This document shows positions 1 to 8,799 of a DNA stretch of 64,000 nucleotides, piece by piece. The translations under genes and the position numbers were made by a program. Position 1 is the first letter of the stretch; every line of letters starts with the position of its first letter. The DNA is taken from assembly GCF_024701375.2 (NCBI RefSeq), contig NZ_CP113910.1:1240001-1304000 (forward strand), in the 5' to 3' direction. This stretch comes from Streptomyces sp. KMM 9044. Its GTDB lineage: Bacteria > Actinomycetota > Actinomycetes > Streptomycetales > Streptomycetaceae. The notes under the pieces were generated by a model. It searched no databases. It was given only the letters and a program-made list of their open reading frames with translations, and was not told the DNA's origin.

Positions 1-973
1 AGACGCCCGAGCACACCCGCATGAACGCGATCCGGTCACGGTGAGCGGGGTCCATGTTGGCCTGCACCTTGAACACCAGTCCCGAGAACGGCGCGTCCAC
101 CGGCCGGCTCCCTCCACCCTCCAGTGCGCGCGGGCCGGGCGGCGGGGCGAGGTCGACGACGGCGTCCAGCAGCAGCCGCACCCCGATGTTGGAGACCGCC
201 GCGCCGAAGAAGACCGGCGTGGTCCGGCCCGCCAGGAACGCCTCCCGGTCGTGCACGGCGCCGTCGGCCCGCAGCAGCTCCAGCTCCTCGAGCGCCTCGC
301 CCCAGTCCGCACCCTCCTCCAGCTCGGCCTGGTGGGCCGGGACGGCTTCCTCGGTCGCCTCGTGCGCGCCGCCGGGCGTGCGGGTGTAGCGCAGCATCCG
401 CTCCGGCTCGCGTACGTCGATCAGTCCGCGCAGGTGTCCGGCCTCGCCGACCGGCCAGGTGACGGGGGTGGGCCCGAGACGGAACTCCCGCTCGATCTCG
501 TCGAGAAGTTCCAGGGCGTCGCGTCCGGGGCGGTCCCACTTGTTGATGAACGTGATCACCGGGATGCCGCGGTGCCGGCAGACGTCGAACAGCTTGCGGG
601 TCTGCTCCTCCAGGCCCTTGGCCGCGTCCACGAGCATCACCGCGCAGTCCACCGCCGCCAGCACCCGGTAGGTGTCCTCGGAGAAGTCCGCGTGACCGGG
701 AGTGTCCAGCAGGTTCAGCACACACCCGCGGTGCGCGAACTGCAGCACCGCCGAGGTCACCGAGATCCCGCGGGCCTTCTCCATCTCCATCCAGTCCGAC
801 GCCACCCCGCGCCGCCCGGCCTTGCCGTGCACCGCGCCCGCCTGGGTGATGGCCTGCGCGTGCAGGGCGAGGGCCTCGGTCAGCGTGGACTTGCCCGCGT
901 CCGGATGACTGATCACCGCGAACGTACGCCGTCGGGCCGCCTCGGCAGCCGCCCGGTCCCGGGAGGCACTCAT
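1..973 (-). CDS. prfC: Peptide chain release factor 3 (RF3), 3' part cut by the window edge
   Basis: This is a translational GTPase that recycles RF1/RF2 from the ribosome after peptide release; it acts in the cytoplasm. About 324 N-terminal residues are inside the window. The P-loop reads HPDAGKST near residue 23, followed by the switch region with ARGISV, then DTPGHADF (G3) and NKWD (G4), in the order seen in the RF3/EF-G class. The ATG at 973 gives the usual RF3 N-terminus, with the P-loop soon after the start. Its ATG overlaps the stop of a possible small upstream ORF (ATGA), suggesting translational coupling if that ORF is real. The 3' end lies outside the window, so integrity of domains III onward cannot be judged. 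Confidence 0.95.
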   Translation of the reverse strand, partial: MSASRDRAAAEAARRRTFAVISHPDAGKSTLTEALALHAQAITQAGAVHGKAGRRGVASDWMEMEKARGISVTSAVLQFAHRGCVLNLLDTPGHADFSEDTYRVLAAVDCAVMLVDAAKGLEEQTRKLFDVCRHRGIPVITFINKWDRPGRDALELLDEIEREFRLGPTPVTWPVGEAGHLRGLIDVREPERMLRYTRTPGGAHEATEEAVPAHQAELEEGADWGEALEELELLRADGAVHDREAFLAGRTTPVFFGAAVSNIGVRLLLDAVVDLAPPPGPRALEGGGSRPVDAPFSGLVFKVQANMDPAHRDRIAFMRVCSGV

Positions 974-1308
974 CGCACCGCCTCCGCGTCCGCCGGCCGG
1001 GCCGGGGACCCGTGCGGGGAACGAGCGAATTCCTCCGCCTGCCCCGACCGCCGACGCGGGTCCTCACACCGCGCATCGGCTTCGACCCAGTACTTGCGCA
1101 ACCGTGTCACCAGTTCCTCGTGTACGTCACTGTCACTCTCCGGCAAGGGCGAACCGCCGGCGGGAAGCCGCTCCAGCATTCCGGAGCAGCCCGTACGCCC
1201 TCCGGACAGAAGTCCAGCGGCCTCGTACGCCACGCCGCCTCGCGTACCAACTCTCTCACCGAACCAGTAACCTACTCTAACGTCAGGGTAGGCCAATGGT
1301 CGCTGCAC
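970..1308 (-). CDS. Possible small hypothetical protein upstream of prfC
   Basis: An open frame of up to 112 codons ends in a TGA that overlaps the prfC start codon. An internal ATG at 1179 would give 69 residues, and this shorter, charged segment (rich in E, R, D) looks more protein-like. I recognise no family and see no convincing ribosome binding site at either start. The case for it rests on the tight stop/start overlap with prfC. It could equally be the transcribed leader of prfC. Confidence 0.3.
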   Translation of the reverse strand: MQRPLAYPDVRVGYWFGERVGTRGGVAYEAAGLLSGGRTGCSGMLERLPAGGSPLPESDSDVHEELVTRLRKYWVEADARCEDPRRRSGQAEEFARSPHGSPARPADAEAVR

Positions 1309-1671
1309 GAGGGCAGCCCCGACGGGCCGCCGTCGTCACGTGGCGCCGCCCACGACCGTCCACGGGCGAAAGCCGGCCGTGTCACCGGCCGTCCGATCCC
1401 GCATCGGCGCCGGGAAACCCCGCGGGACGAGGAGCGGGACGGGCGAACCACCGCGGTCCCGCTCCGTCGAGAACCAATCGCGGCTGACGCCGCACCGTCC
1501 CAACGGTCTCACGCCCTCGCACGATCACGCTTCGCCGTACACTTCGGACCGGGCGCGGACGACTCCCCGGTCGTCTCCCTTCCTTCCCCAGGCGTGTTCC
1601 ACGCACCCGGTTCGACGCTCCACGGGGCAGGCGGGGAGCCACCTCGAAGGGCTCTCCGATAACGTCGGGAT
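1309..1671. other. Intergenic region upstream of the RNase J gene
   Basis: About 360 bases lie between divergent transcription units (prfC side on minus, RNase J on plus). I find no convincing gene here. Promoters for both directions must lie in it, but I cannot assign clear -35/-10 pairs. The stretch at 1271-1290 is locally AT-richer, with an ACGTTAGAGTAGG-like element on the minus strand, and may hold the prfC-side promoter. Confidence 0.5.
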
Positions 1672-3357
1672 ATGAGCCATCCGCACCCCGAACTCAAAGC
1701 CGCCCCTCCCCTGCCCGAAGGAGGGCTGAGGGTCACCGCCCTGGGCGGCCTGGGCGAAATCGGCCGCAACATGACCGTCTTCGAGCACGCCGGCAAGCTG
1801 CTCGTCGTGGACTGCGGGGTCCTGTTCCCCGAGGAGACGCAGCCCGGGGTGGACGTGATCCTTCCCGACTTCACCTCGATCCGGGACCGCCTGGACGACA
1901 TCGCGGCCGTCGTCCTGACCCACGGACACGAGGACCACATCGGGGGTGTGCCCTATCTGCTGCGCGAGCGGTCCGACATTCCCGTCGTCGGCTCGAAGCT
2001 GACGCTGGCGTTCCTGGAGGCCAAGCTCAAGGAGCACGGCATCCGGCCGCGGACGGTACGGGTCGAGGAAGGCGACCGGCGGGGTTTCGGCCCCTTCGAG
2101 TGCGAGTTCGTCGCGGTCAACCACTCCATCCCGGACGGGCTCGCCGTGGCGATCCGTACCGGGGCCGGCATGGTGCTGCACACCGGTGACTTCAAGATGG
2201 ACCAGTTCCCCCTCGACGACCGCATCACCGACCTGCGTGCCTTCGCCCGTCTGGGCGAGGAGGGCGTCGATCTTTTCCTCACCGACTCCACCAACGCCGA
2301 GGTACCCGGCTTCACCACCTCCGAGCGCGAGCTGAATCCGGCGATCGAGCAGGTGATGCGTACCGCGCCCCGGCGGGTCATCGTCTCCAGCTTCGCCAGC
2401 CACGTGCACCGCATCCAGCAGGTCCTGGACGCCGCCCACCAGCACGGACGCAAGGTGGCGTTCGTGGGCCGCTCGATGGTCCGCAACATGGGCATCGCCC
2501 GTGAGCTGGGTTATCTGAGGGTCCCCTCCGGCCTGGTCGTGAGCACGAAGGAGCTGGAGAAGCTCCCCGACCACCGGATCACCCTGGTGTGCACGGGATC
2601 GCAGGGCGAGCCGATGGCCGCGCTGTCGAGGATGGCCAACCGCGACCACCAGATCCGCGTCGGCGAGGGCGACACCGTCCTGCTCGCCAGTTCCCTGATC
2701 CCCGGCAACGAGAACGCCATCTACCGGGTGATCAACGGGCTGACCCGCTGGGGCGCCCGCGTCGTCCACAAGGGCAACGCCAAGGTGCACGTCTCCGGGC
2801 ACGCCAGCGCCGGTGAACTCGTCTACTGCTACAATATCGTCAAGCCCCGCAACGTCATGCCCGTCCACGGCGAGTTCCGTCACCTGCGGGCCAACGCCGA
2901 CCTCGCCATCCGCACCGGAGTCGACCCCGCGCGGGTCGTCATCGCCGAGGACGGGGTCGTCGTCGACCTCGTCGACGGGCGCGCGTCCATCACCGGCAAG
3001 GTGCCCGCGGGCAACGTCTACGTGGACGGCATGGAGGTCGGCGGCGCCACCGAGGCATCCCTCAAGGACCGCCTCACCCTGGCCGAGGAAGGCGTCGTCA
3101 CCGTCGTGGCCATCGTCGACGCCGACACCGGCGCGCTGGCCGAGGCACCCGACTTCCTGGCCCGCGGCTTCGTCCATGACGAGACCACGTTCGAACCCGT
3201 GATCCCCGTCATCGAGAAGACGCTGGCCACCGCCGCCCAGGAAGGCGTCGGCGACGCGCATCAGCTCGAACAGCTCGTCGCCCGCGCCGTGGCCAACTGG
3301 GCCTTCCGCACCCACCGCCGCAGGCCGCTGATCATCCCCGTCATCATCGACGCCTGA
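1672..3357 (+). CDS. rnj: Ribonuclease J (metallo-beta-lactamase/beta-CASP RNase)
   Basis: This protein of 561 aa matches the usual RNase J length. It is a zinc-dependent 5'-3' exo/endoribonuclease of RNA decay and rRNA maturation. The metallo-beta-lactamase signature HGHEDH is at residues 84-89, with further motifs HTGDFKMD and TDSTNAE. The beta-CASP region carries SFASHVHR and GSQGEPMAA, and a late HVSGHAS motif supplies metal and substrate ligands. The ATG at 1672 is close to the likely promoter, with no strong ribosome binding site. From memory, the housekeeping RNase J of Streptomyces sits beside dapA and ftsK. The neighbours here are prfC and a spermidine-synthase-like gene, so this may be a second paralog; that is inference. 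Confidence 0.93.
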   Translation: MSHPHPELKAAPPLPEGGLRVTALGGLGEIGRNMTVFEHAGKLLVVDCGVLFPEETQPGVDVILPDFTSIRDRLDDIAAVVLTHGHEDHIGGVPYLLRERSDIPVVGSKLTLAFLEAKLKEHGIRPRTVRVEEGDRRGFGPFECEFVAVNHSIPDGLAVAIRTGAGMVLHTGDFKMDQFPLDDRITDLRAFARLGEEGVDLFLTDSTNAEVPGFTTSERELNPAIEQVMRTAPRRVIVSSFASHVHRIQQVLDAAHQHGRKVAFVGRSMVRNMGIARELGYLRVPSGLVVSTKELEKLPDHRITLVCTGSQGEPMAALSRMANRDHQIRVGEGDTVLLASSLIPGNENAIYRVINGLTRWGARVVHKGNAKVHVSGHASAGELVYCYNIVKPRNVMPVHGEFRHLRANADLAIRTGVDPARVVIAEDGVVVDLVDGRASITGKVPAGNVYVDGMEVGGATEASLKDRLTLAEEGVVTVVAIVDADTGALAEAPDFLARGFVHDETTFEPVIPVIEKTLATAAQEGVGDAHQLEQLVARAVANWAFRTHRRRPLIIPVIIDA

Positions 3358-3364
3358 CACGGCC

Positions 3365-3390
3365 GCCCCCGCCTCGCCCCGGGCGGGGGC
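3365..3390. terminator. GC-rich hairpin after the RNase J gene
   Basis: A 9-bp perfect stem (GCCCCCGCC pairing with GGCGGGGGC, 7-nt loop) begins a few bases after the RNase J stop codon. It has no U-tract, as is common for Streptomyces terminators. Confidence 0.65.
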
Positions 3391-3452
3391 CACCAGGCGC
3401 CGTCCCGGTGGCGCTGCCCCCTGTGCCCAACGGACATCGGAAAGGTGGACGG

Positions 3453-4181
3453 ATGAGTCCGCGCTTCGAGGAACTCGACTGGCAGGAGACACCGATCGGT
3501 GAGATCAGTCTGCGACGGCGCCGTCATCCGGTCTCGGGCGAGGACGTGTACGAGGTCAAGCTCGGCGACGAGTTCTTGATGTCCAGCCTCTTCACCGCCG
3601 GCGAGATCGCGCTGGCGGAGCTGGGCCTGGCCAGGCTGCCGAACACCGGACTGGACGTCGCCGTCGGCGGACTGGGGCTCGGGTACACCGCCCGGGCGAC
3701 ACTGGACGACCCCCGCGTCCGCACGCTCACGGTGATCGACGCACTCGCGGAAGTCATCGACTGGCACCAGCGGGGCCTGGTCCCCCTCGGGGCCGGGCTG
3801 GCGTCGGATTCCCGCTGCCGCCTGGTCCACGGCGACTTCTTCGCGATGGCCTCCGGCACCAGCGGACTGGACCCAAAGGAGCCGGATCTCCGGTTCCACG
3901 CCATCCTGCTGGACGTCGACCACTCGCCGCGCGATGTGCTCCACCCACGCCACGCCGCGCTCTACCAGCCGCCCGGGCTCCGTGCTCTCGCCGGGCATCT
4001 CCGCCCCGGCGGTGTGTTCGCCCTGTGGTCGAACGATCCGCCCGACGAGCGGTTCCTCTCCGCGCTCACCGAGGTCTTCACGGAGCCGGCGGCACACGTC
4101 GTCGAGTTCACCAACCCCCTGCAGGGCGGTACGTCGGCCAACACGGTCTATGTGGCCGGCACGAAAACAGACGCGTACTAG
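3453..4181 (+). CDS. Spermidine synthase-like methyltransferase-fold protein
   Basis: A 242-aa protein with the Rossmann-like fold of polyamine aminopropyltransferases. The nucleotide-binding glycine motif AVGGLGLGYTA lies near residue 72, followed by VIDALAEVIDWH (acidic residue after strand 2) and later AILLDVDHSP. Bacterial SpeE-like homologs without polyamine context often have unknown substrates, so a specific reaction is not claimed. The start at 3453 is chosen over an upstream in-frame ATG at 3408 because AAAGGTGG sits just upstream of it. It lies 95 bp after RNase J and may be transcribed separately, since a terminator-like hairpin intervenes. Confidence 0.8.
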   Translation: MSPRFEELDWQETPIGEISLRRRRHPVSGEDVYEVKLGDEFLMSSLFTAGEIALAELGLARLPNTGLDVAVGGLGLGYTARATLDDPRVRTLTVIDALAEVIDWHQRGLVPLGAGLASDSRCRLVHGDFFAMASGTSGLDPKEPDLRFHAILLDVDHSPRDVLHPRHAALYQPPGLRALAGHLRPGGVFALWSNDPPDERFLSALTEVFTEPAAHVVEFTNPLQGGTSANTVYVAGTKTDAY

Positions 4182-4191
4182 GAGGCTCCAC

Positions 4192-4226
4192 GGGCCGCCC
4201 GGGGCGTTCCACCCGTCGGGCGGCCC
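4192..4226. terminator. Bidirectional hairpin between convergent genes
   Basis: A perfect 10-bp inverted repeat (GGGCCGCCCG/CGGGCGGCCC, 15-nt loop) lies between the plus-strand spermidine-synthase-like gene and the minus-strand SulP gene. It probably terminates both. Confidence 0.65.
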
Positions 4227-4309
4227 TGCGTCCGGAGGCGCCGGGCCGCGCGCGAGCCGGTCGGGCCGGTCTGCGCAGACGCCCCGGTCCGCGTGCCGAA
4301 GGCCGCCCG

Positions 4310-5812
4310 TCAGTGGCCGCCGGTGAGTTGTCCGGCGAGGCGTTGGTGCATGTCGGCGCTGGATTCGTTGAGGCCGACGATGGTGACCTTCTTGCCACGC
4401 TGGGCGTACTTGGTCTCGATGGCATCCAGGGCCGCGACGGAGGAGGCGTCCCAGACGTGGGTGCCCGACAGGTCGATCACCACGTCGTCCGGGTCGTCCT
4501 TGTAGTCGAACTGGTAGACGAGGTCGTTGGAGGAGGCGAAGAACAGTTCGCCGGTGACCGAGTAGACGACCTGCTTGCCGTCGGGGTCGACCACCCCGGA
4601 GACGTTGGCCAGGTGGGCCACCCGCTTGGCGAAGATGATCATCGCGGCGACGGTACCGACGACGACGCCGATGGCGAGGTTGTGGGTGGTCACCACGACG
4701 ACCACCGTGGTCGCCATGACGACGGTCTCGCCCAGCGGCATGCGCTTGAGTGTCCTGGGCTGGATGGAGTGCCAGTCGAAGGTGGCGACCGACACCATGA
4801 TCATGACGGCGACGAGGGCGGCCATGGGGATGTCGGAGACGACAGGGCCGAAGACGATGCACAGCACCATCAGGAACGCGCCCGCGAGGAAGGTGGACAG
4901 GCGGGTGCGGGCACCGGAGACCCGCACGTTGATCATCGTCTGGCCGATCATGGCGCAGCCGCCCATGCCGCCGAAGAACCCGGTGACGATGTTGGCGACA
5001 CCCTGACCGATCGATTCGCGCGTCTTGCCCGAGTGGGTGTCGGTGATGTCGTCGACCAGCTTGGCCGTCATCAGCGACTCCATCAGGCCCACCAGCGCCA
5101 TGGCGAAGGCGTAGGGGGCGATGGTGGTCAGGGTCTCCAGAGTGAAGGGGACGTCCGGCAGGCCCGGGACGGGCAGGGAGGACGGCAGCTCGCCCTGGTC
5201 GCCGACCGAGGGGACCGCGATACCGGCGGCGACGGTGATGACGGTCAGCACGACGATGGAGACCAGCGGCGCCGGGATCACCTTGGTGATCTTCGGGAAG
5301 AACACCATCAGGGCCAGACCGGCGACGATGAGCGGATAGACCGCCCAGGGGACGTCGCGCATCTCCGGCACCTGGGCCATGAAGATCAGAACGGCGAGCG
5401 CGTTGACGAAGCCGACCATCACCGAGCGGGGCACGAACCGCATCAGCTTCGCCACGCCGAGCGCGCCCAGGACCACCTGGAAGACACCGGCGAGGATGAC
5501 GGCGGCGATCAGGTGGCCGAGGCCGTAATCACGGTTGAGAGGGGCGATGACCAGGGCGATCGCGCCGGTGGCGGCGGAGATCATCGCCTTGCGGCCCCCC
5601 ACGACGGAGATGACGACCGCCATGGTGAACGAGGCGAACAGACCGACGCTGGGGTCGACACCGGCGATGATCGAGAAGGAGATGGCCTCCGGGATCAGGG
5701 CCAGGGCCACGACCAACCCGGCCAGCACCTCGGTGCGGAGGATCTTCGGGGAGGCGAGCCAGTCGGGCTTGGACATGCGCAGCTTGGGGGCCGCGGACAG
5801 CGGTGAGGACAT
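4310..5812 (-). CDS. SulP/SLC26-family inorganic anion transporter with STAS domain
   Basis: A 500-aa inner-membrane secondary transporter. The first ~400 residues are a series of hydrophobic helices (SulP transporter core). About 90 C-terminal residues form a cytosolic STAS domain with VVIDLSGTHVWDASS, the loop phosphorylated in anti-sigma antagonist relatives. Substrates in this family are sulfate, bicarbonate or dicarboxylates; the sequence alone does not decide. No carbonic anhydrase is fused or adjacent. The start is set at ATG 5812; an upstream ATG gives an arginine-rich extension typical of non-coding sequence. It is divergent from a MerR regulator about 400 bp away, a plausible controller. 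Confidence 0.9.
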   Translation of the reverse strand: MSSPLSAAPKLRMSKPDWLASPKILRTEVLAGLVVALALIPEAISFSIIAGVDPSVGLFASFTMAVVISVVGGRKAMISAATGAIALVIAPLNRDYGLGHLIAAVILAGVFQVVLGALGVAKLMRFVPRSVMVGFVNALAVLIFMAQVPEMRDVPWAVYPLIVAGLALMVFFPKITKVIPAPLVSIVVLTVITVAAGIAVPSVGDQGELPSSLPVPGLPDVPFTLETLTTIAPYAFAMALVGLMESLMTAKLVDDITDTHSGKTRESIGQGVANIVTGFFGGMGGCAMIGQTMINVRVSGARTRLSTFLAGAFLMVLCIVFGPVVSDIPMAALVAVMIMVSVATFDWHSIQPRTLKRMPLGETVVMATTVVVVVTTHNLAIGVVVGTVAAMIIFAKRVAHLANVSGVVDPDGKQVVYSVTGELFFASSNDLVYQFDYKDDPDDVVIDLSGTHVWDASSVAALDAIETKYAQRGKKVTIVGLNESSADMHQRLAGQLTGGH

Positions 5813-6213
5813 GCAACCGTTTCTGTTCGGGCGCACACGTCCATGCCGCTGGACGCGCGCGCGTCGTACCGATTCCACAAGGTGCGGACTCTCCGGCGGC
5901 CCGGCCGCCTTGGCGGGGCCGTGCCGGACAGGGCGGCAACCCTACGGTTGCCGGTCGGGCATCATTGCCCGGAAGTCTTCGGGTGCCGTCCGGGCCCGGT
6001 CGGGGCCCCGCTACGACGGTTGCGCTCCTGCCGGGCGCTGGACGCCGGGGACGAGCACAGAGGAAACTGTACCCCGACGTAAGGGGAGGGTGCGGTTTGT
6101 CTTCTTGTGAGAAGCAGGTAAACAGCCCCCGAGATCCTGTGACTGTTCTCACCCGGACTCGAGAACTTGACGGTTTCGCGAACAGGCGGAGATGTGAAGG
6201 AGAAGGTGCGGCG
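5813..6213. promoter_or_regulatory. Divergent SulP/MerR intergenic region with operator-like repeats
   Basis: This 401-base region has no gene. It contains an inverted repeat GTTCTC-N10-GAGAAC at 6145-6166, and a smaller one, CTTCT-TGTG-AGAAG, at 6101-6114. MerR-family activators bind dyads between -35 and -10 elements, so either repeat could be the operator. No 19-20 bp spaced promoter could be assigned with confidence. Confidence 0.45.
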
Positions 6214-6627
6214 ATGAGCGAGCGGCACATGCAGATCGGCGAGGTGGCCGAGCGGACCGGTCTGTCGCTGCGCACCATCCGGCACTACGAGGAAGTGGGC
6301 CTGGTCATTCCCTCGGCGCGCAGCAAGGGCGGCTTCCGGCTGTACGCGGAGGCCGACGTGGCGCGGCTGATGGTGATCCGCAGGATGAAGCCGCTGGACT
6401 TCTCCCTGGAGGAGATGCGGGACCTGCTGGAGATCACCGACCGGTTTGCGGACACCGACGACCGGCCCGCTGGCGAGGAGCTCGAGCGCCTGCGGGAGCG
6501 GCTGGACTCCTACCGCAAGGTGGCCGACGCACGCTGCGAGACCCTGCGGGCCCGGCTGGAGATGGCCGAGGACTTCGCCTCCGCCCTGCGCCGCCGCCTG
6601 CAGACGGATGCCCGTTCAAGCGCCTGA
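6214..6627 (+). CDS. MerR-family transcriptional regulator
   Basis: A 137-aa DNA-binding protein. The N-terminal winged helix-turn-helix reads MQIGEVAERTGLSLRTIRHY from about residue 6, and the RR/RLY wing motif follows (GGFRLYAEADV). The rest is the long dimerisation helix, with many E and R residues. There is no obvious C-terminal cysteine metal-binding loop, so it is not a classical mercury/copper sensor. The ATG at 6214 follows a GAAGGAGAAGG ribosome binding site. Divergent from the SulP transporter, which it may regulate. Confidence 0.92.
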   Translation: MSERHMQIGEVAERTGLSLRTIRHYEEVGLVIPSARSKGGFRLYAEADVARLMVIRRMKPLDFSLEEMRDLLEITDRFADTDDRPAGEELERLRERLDSYRKVADARCETLRARLEMAEDFASALRRRLQTDARSSA

Positions 6628-6723
6628 GCCGCTTCGGTCGTGGTCCGGGTCGAGGGGCGCGGTCCTCCATGGGCCGCGCCCCTCGACGCCGTCCGACCGT
6701 GCGACGGTGTTCGGTGTGCGACG

Positions 6724-7056
6724 GTGCACACCGTGGGGCAGTGCACACCGTGGGGCAGTGCACACCGTGGGGCAGTGCACACCGTGGGGCAGTGCACACC
6801 GTGGGGCAGTGCACACCGTGGGGCAGTGCACACCGTGGGGCAGTGCACACCGTGGGGCAGTGCACACCGTGGGGCAGTGCACACCGTGGGGCAGTGCACA
6901 CCGTGGGGCAGTGCACACCGTGGGGCAGTGCACACCGTGGGGCAGTGCACACCGTGGGGCAGTGCACACCGTGGGGCAGTGCACACCGTGGGGCAGTGCA
7001 CACCGTGGGGCAGTGCACGGCGTGGGGCAGTGCACGGCGTGGGGCAGTGCACGGCG
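6724..7056. repeat. 17-bp tandem repeat (minisatellite), 17 perfect copies plus variants
   Basis: The unit GTGCACACCGTGGGGCA is repeated head to tail 17 times without error from 6724 to 7012. Two variant copies follow in which ACACC becomes ACGGC (7013-7046), then a truncated copy. Because 17 is not a multiple of 3, each frame cycles through the same 17 codons. None of the six frames contains a stop, which produces long artificial open frames. Each unit contains the palindrome GTGCAC. It lies between the merR stop and a pseudogene, where no transcript is known. Confidence 0.97.
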
Positions 7057-7221
7057 GCGGATAGGAGGCGCTCCGTTGGGGCGCGTCCCCGACCGATCCG
7101 GCGCCGAGGGACGGGCGGGCGAGGACAACATGCAGGCTCGGTACAGCAGTTGCCCACCCAGGCCCCTGCCCCCGCATCATCGTCGGGATCCGACCGCCCA
7201 TCGCCTTCCGAGGAGACCGCG

Positions 7222-7859
7222 TTGACGACCGACCGCTTCCCGGACATCCACCGCGCCGGCACCGTCGTGATCGGCACGCGGCATGCCGGAGGACCCGATC
7301 ACCAGCAGTTGCTCGTCGACGCCGAAGCGCAGGCAGTGGACTGTGTTCCCTCTCCACACGGTCTCGATGCCGTGAGTCGGTTCGCGAGCACGGACGGCGA
7401 GACCGTGCTGTCGCTCGCGCAGTGGGAGAGCGCCCTGCCGTAGGACGCCTTCGTGCGTGACGGTGCCTGCACCGCGCCCTTGGCCGGTCCGCGCCCGGCT
7501 ACCGGCTGTACCACAGCCTTGCCGAGCGGGACGGAACCCACGTCCCGGGTTGCCTGATCACCGCCGTTTTCGACGTCGACGGACCCGAGCGGCAGCGCTC
7601 CTTCACCGATGCGGTGCTCGCCGCCCAGCCGGAGGAGGGCGGACATCCCGGCACGGTCTCAGTCCGCTTCCTGCACAGCACCGACGGCAGCCGCGTACTG
7701 CCGTACACGGAGTGGACCGGCGTCGAGGCGCACCAGGAGGCCACCGAGGCCGGTGACCACGACAAAGGGCACGAGATCTTCTCCGGCACGCCCGGAGTGC
7801 GCCTCACCCACGGCGGACGCCGGCATCTGTGCCACGCTCTGCGACTCACCGAGGGGTGA
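7222..7859 (+). pseudogene. Antibiotic biosynthesis monooxygenase-like (two ABM domains), broken
   Basis: A TTG at 7222 with an AGGAGA ribosome binding site begins a ferredoxin-like ABM-type protein (GTVVIGTRHAGGPDHQQLL, then ETVLSLAQWES). The frame meets an in-frame TAG at 7441, and from about 7500 the homologous sequence continues in another frame (YRLYHSLAERDGTHVPGCLI to the TGA at 7859). One nonsense codon and one frameshift therefore separate two tandem ABM-like halves. Intact relatives are small cofactor-independent monooxygenases or heme-degrading-like proteins. The ribosome binding site is intact, so inactivation looks fairly recent. Confidence 0.75.
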
Positions 7860-7907
7860 ACGGCCGGTCCCCACCGGGCACATCCAGGGCACACGCACCT
7901 GGAAAAC

Positions 7908-8039
7908 GTGGACGACTGGCTGGAACGGCTCGGCGGGCCGGACGGCCCCGGCCGTTATCGCCGGTACGCGCTCCTCAGCCTCGGCTACTTCACCGTGTTC
8001 GAGGTCGGACTGTGGGCACTGGGTGGCGCGGTCGGGTAG
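7908..8039 (+). CDS. Possible 43-aa single-pass membrane peptide or gene remnant
   Basis: A GTG-initiated frame of 43 codons with a polar N-terminal half (DDWLERLGG) and one hydrophobic stretch near residues 22-42 (LLSLGYFTVFEVGLWALGG). There is only a weak GGAAAA ribosome binding site. It sits among degraded genes, so it may be the head of a lost membrane protein. Confidence 0.25.
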   Translation: MDDWLERLGGPDGPGRYRRYALLSLGYFTVFEVGLWALGGAVG

Positions 8040-8228
8040 CAGTCGGGTACCGGTACGGCCACGGTGGTGTCCGTGGCCGCGCCGGCCTCGGCGTCCCGTT
8101 GTTCCCGCTCTGCCTCACCGGCACCCCGCGGCCGGTGAACACCCCGGCCGACGCACTGGAGGCCACCCGCTCACGGGAAGCCCGAAAACCCGGGGACGAT
8201 CCCGCCCCCACCGTCCGATACTCGGCGC

Positions 8229-8750
8229 ATGCGTACGCACATCCGGCCCCCCGCCCCCGACGAGTTGTCCGCCCTCCAGGACATCGAACGGGCCGCCGGC
8301 GCCCCCTTCCGCGCCCTGGGCATGCCGGAGATCGCCGACGACGAACCGCCCGCCCTCACCATCCTCGAGCGCCACCGGCGGGCGGGCCACTGCTGGGTCG
8401 CCGCCGACGAACGGGACCGGCCCGTCGCGTACCTGATCGCCGAGCCGGTGGACGACGCGTTGCATGTCGAACAGGTCTCGGTGCACCCGCGCGCCGCCCA
8501 CCGGGGCGTGGGCCGGTCCCTGATCGCCCACGCCGCCGGGCGGGCCCGCGCGCAGGGCCTGACCGCCCTGACCCTGACCACCTTCGCCGACGTCCCGTGG
8601 AACGCCCCGTACTACGCCCGCCTCGGCTTTTGGACGCTGGCCGAGACCGAGCTCACGCCCGGCCTGCGCCGGATCCGCGCCGAGGAGGGCGAGCACGGGC
8701 TCGACCGGTGGCCGCGCGTATGCATGTCCGCACTCGTCGGACAGCCGTGA
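8229..8750 (+). CDS. GNAT-family N-acetyltransferase
   Basis: A 173-aa acetyl-CoA-dependent acetyltransferase. The fold is recognisable from EQVSVHPRAAHRGVGRSL near residues 80-97 (beta4 and the R/Q-x-x-G-x-G/A pyrophosphate-binding loop) and the later NAPYYARLGFW motif. The substrate is unknown. The ATG at 8229 has almost no leader, so a leaderless transcript is possible. Neighbours are pseudogenes and offer no functional hint. Confidence 0.9.
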   Translation: MRTHIRPPAPDELSALQDIERAAGAPFRALGMPEIADDEPPALTILERHRRAGHCWVAADERDRPVAYLIAEPVDDALHVEQVSVHPRAAHRGVGRSLIAHAAGRARAQGLTALTLTTFADVPWNAPYYARLGFWTLAETELTPGLRRIRAEEGEHGLDRWPRVCMSALVGQP

Positions 8751-8799
8751 CTTCCCGCTCGGCCCTCTTGAACCCTCGGCCCTCCCCGTCCTCCCCGTC

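Noticed and set aside
1525..3492. Minus-strand open frame of 655 codons, and a similar long frame at 4025-5806
   Set aside because: They are antisense to RNase J and the SulP transporter. Their His/Asp/Gly/Val-rich composition is typical of shadow frames.
6724..7056. CRISPR-like array
   Set aside because: Units are directly adjacent with no spacers, the unit is only 17 bp, and no cas genes are in the window.
6446..7443. Several open frames of 130-300 codons rich in repeats such as VGQCTPWG or CPTVCTAPRC
   Set aside because: They arise only because the 17-bp repeat has no stop in any frame. They run through both strands equally and have no start signals tied to coding sequence.
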